From Strobilurus pachycystidiatus (Eukaryota > Basidiomycota > Agaricomycetes > Agaricales > Physalacriaceae), in assembly GCA_019915135.1 (NCBI GenBank), contig JAHLMK010000001.1:6076001-6140000 (forward strand): 64,000 bases of DNA. The letters run 5' to 3'. Shown in pieces: positions 56,101 through 64,000 of this stretch. Each line of letters opens with the position of its first letter. Positions within the stretch are counted from its first letter, which is position 1. The translations under genes were made by a program, and so were the position numbers. The notes below the pieces were generated by a model. That model searched no databases, was not told the origin of the DNA, and worked only from the letters and a program-made list of their open reading frames with translations.

Positions 56101-58226
56101 AAAAGGATGACACAGTCTTGCCCGTTTCTGCAGCACCAGATACACGGGTGACAAATGTCATCGAGGAGGCAATCCGTGCTCTTGACGTCAACACTGACTC
56201 GGACACTGCGCCAGCTCCCGAGCCTGGGTCCAATGGTGTCGACGTTGGCTTTGATGTCGATGCTCTGCTGGAGACTATCGATCACTCCGACGGCTTGACG
56301 CGCGACGCTACTGCTGAAGCGGCCTGGCAGAAGATTTCGGACTTCATCTCGGATCTCTCGTGGCCAGCTGAGACACGTAGCCGAGTCCTCAAGGACATCT
56401 TCCATGTCTTTCAGATGATCTGGATACCTAAGTCCCACGGACTACGTGTTACCTTCTCGAGAGCTCTTCGCGACGCCATCTTCCTACCCGACCGCGAAGA
56501 TCAAAAACGGATAGTCTCGTACCTCTCCCGTCAATCTCCGCCACAGACTTGGGATGAATGTCTGCAGTCCAACCCTCGGTTCATCAAGAGGCACTGCCGA
56601 TTTGTTGTTCCACCTGCCGAAAAGCTCTATCCTGTAGTCGCGGCCGTTTTCAGGAAGTATGGGCCACTAAAGGATGCCGAAACCAATCTTCCCCTCTTCA
56701 ATGCATCGACTTGGAAGACAATCAAGAACATCTTGATCATCATCCGTGCTGGGTACATCTCCGATCCTCCTGGTATAGCACTCTATCATTTCATGGGGTA
56801 CTCATCTGAGACTGGGCTTCCGATATATCGCTGCTTCCGAGGTACAAACGCAACAGAGGGTGGTGTCCATCGTCCTATTCGCCGTTGCATGCCAATCAAT
56901 GGCGCATCACCACGACATACCGTGAATCGTTTGACTGACTACTCGTTTCGTCACAATATGCGTGTATGTTTCTAGATTTCTTATTGATGAGAACGAAATT
57001 GACATATATTTCAGAATGGTGTACGAAACATGACCGGTGTACCGTATCGTGGACACTTTGACCTCTGGCTGATAAACCAACATCAGATACTGTGCAATTC
57101 CGACACTATACGGAAGCTCGTACCGTCGTTGCGACCAGTCGCTGGTTGGGTCAATGGCGCTCTCTATGAGCCAACGACCGAAGTATTTGGTATACTACCC
57201 ATTCCCGCGCAGGTGAAAGATTCTGGCAACATCTTGTCATTCGACTCCTTCGACAGGCCGAAGAAATATGCTTACCTGGCTGGACGCCAAGGTACCCGAT
57301 TTGCAGTCCTCACTGTTCATACCGATGCCGAGCGCAAACTGTTCTCGGATTTCATGCGATCAGATCCTGCCTTCAACGGAGAAGCAGGTCCGATCTGGGC
57401 CAACGCCGTGAAGCGCTGGAATCGAGAGGCTGATGGAAAAGTCATCTTCTACAAGGTAAGCATCCGTTTGTTTACTGGACAGGCCGAATTCTCACCAATC
57501 ATGATTCAGTTAATCGAACATCTCAAAAATCAGTACGGGGCCTGGAAGACTTTAGTCAATGTCAAACACACGAGACTTGCGACATACAATGCCCGAAAGG
57601 ATGTCGACAAACTTGTTCGTGATATTGCGAGTCGGGTGAAGAACGCGCCGTCTACCGTCCCTGTTGCGCAGCGGTCCATACCGGCCGCACCTAGCACCGG
57701 CCTCAAGGATGTGATCCCCGCTACTGAAAGCAGCAGCTCGATGTCGAGCGTTGTGTTTCCGAGCTCCAGCAAAGAACCGAGGAAGCGAGCCGTCCATTCG
57801 ATGCGCACGCTTGCCAGGCCTGATGATTTAGTCGCATCTGTTGAGCCGTCGTCGGAAGTGGCATCAGTTCGAACGGGCAATGTCGCGAGCCAGACGCCGG
57901 CCCAAATATCATCTAGACAGACTGAGACGGAAGTCAATGCTGCGACTGTTGAAGCGCCTCCGGCGTTGACTCCAGAAGCAACAAAAAATCGCGCACCGAG
58001 GACCTGCATCAAATGCGGGAATCTTGCAACACGATGCAAAGGAAATAGCAGCCGTACTGCCTGCCCGAATCCTTGCAGGGATTGCGGCGATCGTGGGTGT
58101 CCTGGCCGTCCTAAGCGTAATCCAAAGAAGCAGTGTCCGACGCTTTGCGAGAGAGAGGGGACGTCGGGGGACAGTCGGAGAGGCCACAAGAGGAGGATTG
58201 TTGAGTCTTCCAACGGTCGGAGTTGA
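53169..58226 (+). CDS. Transposase-like protein with an internal 3'-5' exonuclease domain (copy 1)
   Basis: Seven exons (53169-53259, 53314-53621, 53671-54783, 54831-55349, 55404-56963, 57015-57455, 57510-58226) sum to 4,749 nt, or 1,582 residues. N-terminus: acidic MQPEKDTGAVGS, three AT-hooks (KRGRGRPPK, KRPRGRPRK, KRQRGRPPK) and acidic runs. About 285-500: zinc-ribbon region resembling DUF6729 (FFYWDPLLL, CPVDGC, YRCTAC, LSHRSGVS, FQNGVGAKQFSD). Catalytic-type residues follow: FDHSFK (D about 500), VFTDN (D about 570) and GTNATEGGVH (E about 1162). Between D2 and E lies a DEDDy exonuclease: ALDTEW (D642, E644), GKNIAQDL (D710), IRYAANDV (Y783, D787). The C-terminus has a Cys cluster (CIKCG, CRDCGDRGC) about 1500-1550. 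Function inferred: DNA transposase or DNA-processing enzyme. Confidence 0.82.
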
Positions 58227-58905
58227 ACCCGACGCGTCGATCCAGCATTGATGCGCGGGGGTGGGCCATATGAAAAGAAACAAGAACATCAAGACTGTAG
58301 TGTATTTTCTGAATTAATATAGAGAGAATGAATAGAGAATATAGTACACGTACCTGGCTGATACCAATGAAGTCTGTCTAAACCGCCAGTTACCGCCTTG
58401 CTAGTAAGCCGGATCCGAGTCGCGTGAAATTGCTATGCGCCCAAAACGATACAAGGCTCGACGGAGGGCCAGAGCAGACCGGGATGCTGTGCCGCACTGC
58501 TCTGGGATCCTTCGTGTTCGACGGTGGTGGTTGAGGACAGAGTGATTGACGAGATGGATCAATGATGAGCATGCGATCTTCAGCACATTCAAACTCCGCA
58601 GATAACAACTTCTCCTTGCAAGACAATTTCTCTGCTGAGTAAACAAATTGTAGATAATCTGGTAAAATCACAGACCGTGTATTCAAGGTGATTCGTTGGA
58701 CTGTAAAATTTACAGAGTCAGTGCAATGATAGTTTCTCAGTGCGAGCACAATTTGCCATCTCGCGAGCGCGACTGCCACATCTGGAAGTCGGGCGGCAAT
58801 GATGGCAGTTCCCGTAATGGGCACATGTGTTTCCTCAACGTCGCTCAGGGTCCCCATCTGGCCCAGACACACTCTGATTGATTCCCCAAGGTGCGCCTAC
58901 AAGTC
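58227..58905. other. 3' flank of copy 1, no gene supported
   Basis: A 160-codon minus-strand frame begins with GTG and shows no domain. Terminal inverted repeats for the large gene could not be found here or in its 5' flank. Confidence 0.45.
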
Positions 58906-58972
58906 TCTTTCTTTCCTTCCCCTTTTCCTCTTCTTTTTCTTTTTCTTTTCTTTTCTTTTTATTTAATTTGGT
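58906..58972. repeat. Pyrimidine-rich tract beside the tandem junction
   Basis: About 60 nt of almost pure C/T (TTTCTTTTCTTTT-type) ending 30 bp before the junction at 59002/59003. Such tracts promote slippage and triplex formation. Confidence 0.85.
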
Positions 58973-59002
58973 TACGTCAGGCACCAGCATCATTACCGAG
59001 CC

Positions 59003-62000
59003 TTTAGCGGCTCGATTCGTATGCTGGTGTTTTGTTATCTCGATGTTGCAATCGTCGGAGTTTGAAATGTATATGGCTATTCTTTCCCAGGCATCGGCCA
59101 CAGTTGCGAAAGGGGCAGACGGCCTCTTTTACCATCACACCTTATCACTCCTTCGGACTCAGTGCAGCGCGTAGACGCGCGCGTCCCATCGACTGCATAT
59201 TCTATCTTAATACATCGTTTCAAACGATTAATTCCTCTCTTTGAATCCCACTCCCGCCGTCTCACCAGCCAGTCCAAGTCCTCCAATATGCAACCCGAGA
59301 AAGACACTGGCGCAGTCGGTTCTGAGTCTGACGCAGACGTTGAAATGTCAGGAGATGACTATGTTCCTCGGTGTGATGGTATGTGTGTGTCCTTCCTCTC
59401 TCCTGTATGTGCTCATCTATCAGCCGTATCAGTCTCAGTTTCTGCCAAGCGAGGACGAGGACGACCACCAAAAGTCAAGGATCCTCTGGCCCCGGATCCC
59501 CCCAAGCGCCCACGCGGACGTCCACGTAAGGATGTGCAAAACCCACCAGATGGACAGCCTCCAATGAAGCGGCAGCGAGGACGACCCCCCAAAGTTCCGC
59601 GGCAGTCTCGACATAGCGAGCGAGATAACGACGAAGACGAGGCAAGCGATGATGAGACGGATGATGGCGAGACGGATACTGGAACGCTGAAGAGGCAAAG
59701 GCGCCGTAAAATATTTAGATTTGGCGCGTTAGAATCTCAGGTAAGTCATCGTCTCTCTGACTATGACTGTCTCTTATTCGACCTTCTAGCTGTCAGAGAA
59801 CACAAATCTATTTCCTGTCACTTCCACAAGACCGGCTGCCCCATTCTTCTCATCAAGAACAGGCACTGCGGACATCAACAACGCGGAGCGCGAGACCTCA
59901 GTCCCAGACAGAACGTCAACGCCGGATGCTACCAATATCCCAACGCCCGAAGAATTGCACATCATTCCCCCAGCCGACCCCCTTAGGATCGTTTCAGAGA
60001 CTTTTGAGGCTGATGAAGACGATGACCGAGAACGCGACGAGGACAACGACGATGACGATGAGAACTTTCCGACAGGCGAAGCCATACCGGAAAACGCCTC
60101 CGATCCTCGTCCGCCGCCGTCATGGGTCATGCGTGTCTTTGAGCAACAGGTCACCCAAGTCAAGAAGATGAAGACGTGCGTCTACGATCGATTACAGTCC
60201 TTCTGGTGTCCTCGTACACCAACATTCTTTCTCCTGCAACGCCTGGATATCTCTCCATGGGATCTCTTCAATCCCCGCTTTTTCTACTGGGATCCACTTC
60301 TCCTCGTCGATGAAATCAAGTGCCCCGTGGACGGCTGTCTTGGTCGCATGACTCGACACGAGCATTCCACGCGCCCGCGGCGGGTCGTAGACTTTGAAGA
60401 TACTTTCTGGCTCTTCGGTCCTCGCTACAGGTGCACGGCGTGCAAGAACCCAGTCCGGACCTATCGTAGCTGGAGCCCTTCGATCACAAGAATGCTTCCC
60501 CCAGAATTGGTCTCAGAGTTTCCGGCAGTTCTCAGTCACCGAAGTGGTGTTTCGAGCGCTGTCTTTGCATTTCTGCGATGCTGCTTCCAAAATGGCGTCG
60601 GAGCCAAACAATTCTCGGACATGCTGAATGTTCTTCACCGGCGACGTTATCAGATGCTCGAAGTACAGTATCTTGAGACGATTCTCCGACGGTATCATGG
60701 AGGCGGCGCAGAGGTAAACAAGACCTACCAAGCATTTCCGGCATTCGATGAGAAAGACGACACTGGAATTCACGCGGGGATACCGTCTGGTTTATGGTGC
60801 AAGGAAATCTACGACGCCTTCATCGAGTCTCACGCTCAGGAATTCCACCAGCATATGGCAATGATACCTACCGATATTCTCTCGTTTGATCACAGCTTCA
60901 AGGTGTGTTATATACTACACTTGTTGCGAAATCCACTGAGCTCTGATAGCTTCCGAAAATGGTTGCAAAAATCTGTGGAGAAGTCGTCTTCAACGGTCTT
61001 CTTTCGGGAACAAACCACTATAGCCAACTTCGTATATGTGACTTTGTACCGACCAAGGCACACTCTCAATTTGAGATCGCTCTGACCGAGATGTGTGAAT
61101 CCATCAACAAGTACGGACTCACGCCGCCAAAATGTGTCTTCACCGATAACATGGCAGACAAGCCGTTTCTCGAAAAGTGCCTACCGAGTCTCAGAGAAGG
61201 TGTCAAGGCCATATCACCTCACGACGAACTTGAGGTACTCTTGATACCCTCCGAGGTCGCCGTCGTTTTATGCACATCCTTGACGGAGATCGAGACGATG
61301 GTCCTTACACTCATCGACTCGCTTTCGGACAACGAAGATGCACAACTAGTCATTGCTCTCGACACTGAATGGAATGTTGACTTGGATACTCGACGCCAAG
61401 GTCTTGATGACCGACGCCAAACGGCCATTGTTCAGATCGCTTCTGTTGATACGGTGTGGATTCTGCAGGTGAGTGCGAAATGTCGCACAGACCACCAACT
61501 TTTATCAATAAACATCTTACAGCTCTCAAAACACATAGTCTCGGGTCATTTTCCACCGCAGTTAGCAACGCTTCTAGCAAACCCACGCATACTCAAAGTT
61601 GGCAAAAACATCGCACAGGACTTGCGTCACCTCCAAGACGAAGCCAAGTCCTCGAAGCCATTTGTTGGCGGCGTCGATTTAGCTCATCTTGCAAAGCAGA
61701 TGGGCGTGGTCTCCAGCGCACGCATCAGTCTTGCCGATCTGACTGCTCAGGTGCTCAAGCGACGACTCGACAAGGATCCCTCTACAAGGGTCAGCCCCGA
61801 GTGGAATGCAGACGTCTTGAGTGCTGAGCAGATCCGATACGCTGCTAATGATGTGTGGGCCTCTATTCTCCTCCACCAGGCTCTGACTTCGATGCGAGTC
61901 CCGTCACCACTTTCCTGGGATCCCCTACCCACTTCGGACACCGATGTTTTCATCTATCAGGATGATCGCACCAAGATTGTTGCCCGTGGCTCAATATCTC

Positions 62001-64000
62001 CCCAGTTTGGGCGGGTCATCGACCTCGACGGGATCAGTATCACCAAAACTCGGGCCATTGTTCGAGTGACCGAGATCTTTGTCCCAGCCGCTATCATGTC
62101 TATATATTCAAAGAAAGGACAGGATACACGGCCTCTTTCTTCATTCGGTGCTCTTCCATTTGATGTTGTGGTCAAACGAGATCGCCTGAAGACCCATGTC
62201 CCCGAATTCTCGCCGGTTGAAAAGGATGACACAGTCTTGCCCGTTTCTGCAGCACCAGATACACGGGTGACAAATGTCATCGAGGAGGCAATCCGTGCTC
62301 TTGACGTCAACACTGACTCGGACACTGCGCCAGCTCCCGAGCCTGGGTCCAATGGTGTCGACGTTGGCTTTGATGTCGATGCTCTGCTGGAGACTATCGA
62401 TCACTCCGACGGCTTGACGCGCGACGCTACTGCTGAAGCGGCCTGGCAGAAGATTTCGGACTTCATCTCGGATCTCTCGTGGCCAGCTGAGACACGTAGC
62501 CGAGTCCTCAAGGACATCTTCCATGTCTTTCAGATGATCTGGATACCTAAGTCCCACGGACTACGTGTTACCTTCTCGAGAGCTCTTCGCGACGCCATCT
62601 TCCTACCCGACCGCGAAGATCAAAAACGGATAGTCTCGTACCTCTCCCGTCAATCTCCGCCACAGACTTGGGATGAATGTCTGCAGTCCAACCCTCGGTT
62701 CATCAAGAGGCACTGCCGATTTGTTGTTCCACCTGCCGAAAAGCTCTATCCTGTAGTCGCGGCCGTTTTCAGGAAGTATGGGCCACTAAAGGATGCCGAA
62801 ACCAATCTTCCCCTCTTCAATGCATCGACTTGGAAGACAATCAAGAACATCTTGATCATCATCCGTGCTGGGTACATCTCCGATCCTCCTGGTATAGCAC
62901 TCTATCATTTCATGGGGTACTCATCTGAGACTGGGCTTCCGATATATCGCTGCTTCCGAGGTACAAACGCAACAGAGGGTGGTGTCCATCGTCCTATTCG
63001 CCGTTGCATGCCAATCAATGGCGCATCACCACGACATACCGTGAATCGTTTGACTGACTACTCGTTTCGTCACAATATGCGTGTATGTTTCTAGATTTCT
63101 TATTGATGAGAACGAAATTGACATATATTTCAGAATGGTGTACGAAACATGACCGGTGTACCGTATCGTGGACACTTTGACCTCTGGCTGATAAACCAAC
63201 ATCAGATACTGTGCAATTCCGACACTATACGGAAGCTCGTACCGTCGTTGCGACCAGTCGCTGGTTGGGTCAATGGCGCTCTCTATGAGCCAACGACCGA
63301 AGTATTTGGTATACTACCCATTCCCGCGCAGGTGAAAGATTCTGGCAACATCTTGTCATTCGACTCCTTCGACAGGCCGAAGAAATATGCTTACCTGGCT
63401 GGACGCCAAGGTACCCGATTTGCAGTCCTCACTGTTCATACCGATGCCGAGCGCAAACTGTTCTCGGATTTCATGCGATCAGATCCTGCCTTCAACGGAG
63501 AAGCAGGTCCGATCTGGGCCAACGCCGTGAAGCGCTGGAATCGAGAGGCTGATGGAAAAGTCATCTTCTACAAGGTAAGCATCCGTTTGTTTACTGGACA
63601 GGCCGAATTCTCACCAATCATGATTCAGTTAATCGAACATCTCAAAAATCAGTACGGGGCCTGGAAGACTTTAGTCAATGTCAAACACACGAGACTTGCG
63701 ACATACAATGCCCGAAAGGATGTCGACAAACTTGTTCGTGATATTGCGAGTCGGGTGAAGAACGCGCCGTCTACCGTCCCTGTTGCGCAGCGGTCCATAC
63801 CGGCCGCACCTAGCACCGGCCTCAAGGATGTGATCCCCGCTACTGAAAGCAGCAGCTCGATGTCGAGCGTTGTGTTTCCGAGCTCCAGCAAAGAACCGAG
63901 GAAGCGAGCCGTCCATTCGATGCGCACGCTTGCCAGGCCTGATGATTTAGTCGCATCTGTTGAGCCGTCGTCGGAAGTGGCATCAGTTCGAACGGGCAAT
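59003..64000. repeat. Second copy of the 6,119-bp tandem repeat, cut by window end
   Basis: Begins at TTTAGCGGCTCG, as at 52884, and runs unchanged to 64000. Upstream of the breakpoint the sequence changes completely: copy 1 is preceded by the minus-strand gene at 52392-52829, copy 2 by the pyrimidine tract. Confidence 0.92.
59288..64000 (+). CDS. Transposase-like protein with internal exonuclease domain (copy 2, partial in window)
   Basis: Exons mirror copy 1 shifted by 6,119: 59288-59378, 59433-59740, 59790-60902, 60950-61468, 61523-63082, 63134-63574, and 63629 onward. The last exon is truncated by the window about 164 nt before the region encoding the C-terminal Cys cluster and about 345 nt before the expected stop. 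All catalytic motifs (FDHSFK, VFTDN, ALDTEW, YAANDV, NATEGGVH) are present. No premature stop is seen, so both copies appear to be coding. Confidence 0.82.

Larger units (their letters stand above)
52884..59002. repeat. First copy of a 6,119-bp direct tandem repeat
   Basis: Everything from 52884 recurs 6,119 bp later, from 59003 to the window end, with no difference found in the stretches compared. The unit holds one complete large gene and 780 bp of 3' flank. The second copy is only 4,998 bp long here because the window ends. The absence of differences over nearly 5 kb means either a very recent duplication or an assembly artefact. Confidence 0.92.

Noticed and set aside
58390..58872. 160-codon minus-strand frame in the flank of the tandem unit
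   Set aside because: GTG start, no domain, no splice partners.
1..64000. CRISPR arrays, prokaryotic operons or ribosome-binding sites
   Set aside because: The window is clearly nuclear fungal DNA with spliceosomal introns; no regularly spaced repeats were seen.

Overview
The window is nuclear DNA of a basidiomycete fungus, almost certainly an Agaricomycete. The genes are broken by many 40-70 nt GT-AG introns, with two likely GC-AG introns. Several encode families known mainly from mushroom-forming fungi: DUF6593 proteins, BTB proteins with long acidic inserts, seven-helix membrane proteins, kinase-like proteins and a DUF6729-type protein. Genus and species cannot be read from the sequence. 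Gene models were built by hand from splice motifs and reading-frame continuity; several close exactly (nucleotide sums divisible by three), which is noted where it applies.

Layout. 0-3 kb: mostly empty, with one small Cys-rich gene. 3-16 kb: a housekeeping/metabolic block with a DHA2-type MFS transporter, a BTB protein, shugoshin, a cyclase/kynurenine-formamidase-like enzyme, an unknown protein and a seven-helix membrane protein. 16-23 kb: three DUF6593 genes and a kinase-like protein. 23-31 kb: a small single-pass membrane protein, a tRNA-Gly(UCC), a hAT-type MITE with perfect 8-bp target duplication, an Ifi-6-16-like gene built from repeated exons, an acidic protein and a second tRNA-Gly(UCC). 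32-41 kb: two paralogous one-domain dsRNA-binding proteins, a small zinc-binding protein, a fourth DUF6593 gene and an FSH1-type serine hydrolase. 41-48 kb: a complete 7.07-kb Mutator-like element (MULE). 48-53 kb: a tiny gene, a degenerate MFS transporter, an O-methyltransferase and an unknown ORF. 53-64 kb: a 6,119-bp unit present twice in direct tandem with no difference seen; each unit carries a seven-exon gene of about 1,580 residues, and the second copy is cut by the window end.

Two systems stand out. (1) The MULE has 21-bp terminal inverted repeats, a perfect 9-bp target duplication and subterminal arrays of a CACGGTA-type motif. It carries an apparently intact 1,747-residue protein that joins a WRKY/GCM1-like zinc domain and a DDE transposase core to a ubiquitin-protease-like domain, a PHD finger and a Tudor/PWWP-like segment. 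It sits inside the only intron of a third dsRNA-binding-domain gene: exon 1 lies at 48.1-48.3 kb and exon 2 at 40.9-41.0 kb. (2) The tandem gene has AT-hooks, a zinc-ribbon/DUF6729-like region and a D-D-E triad. A complete 3'-5' exonuclease domain lies between the second D and the E, so one RNase-H-like fold appears nested in another.

The regions between genes at 30.8-32.8, 37.4-39.3 and 22.4-23.7 kb hold nothing I can support.
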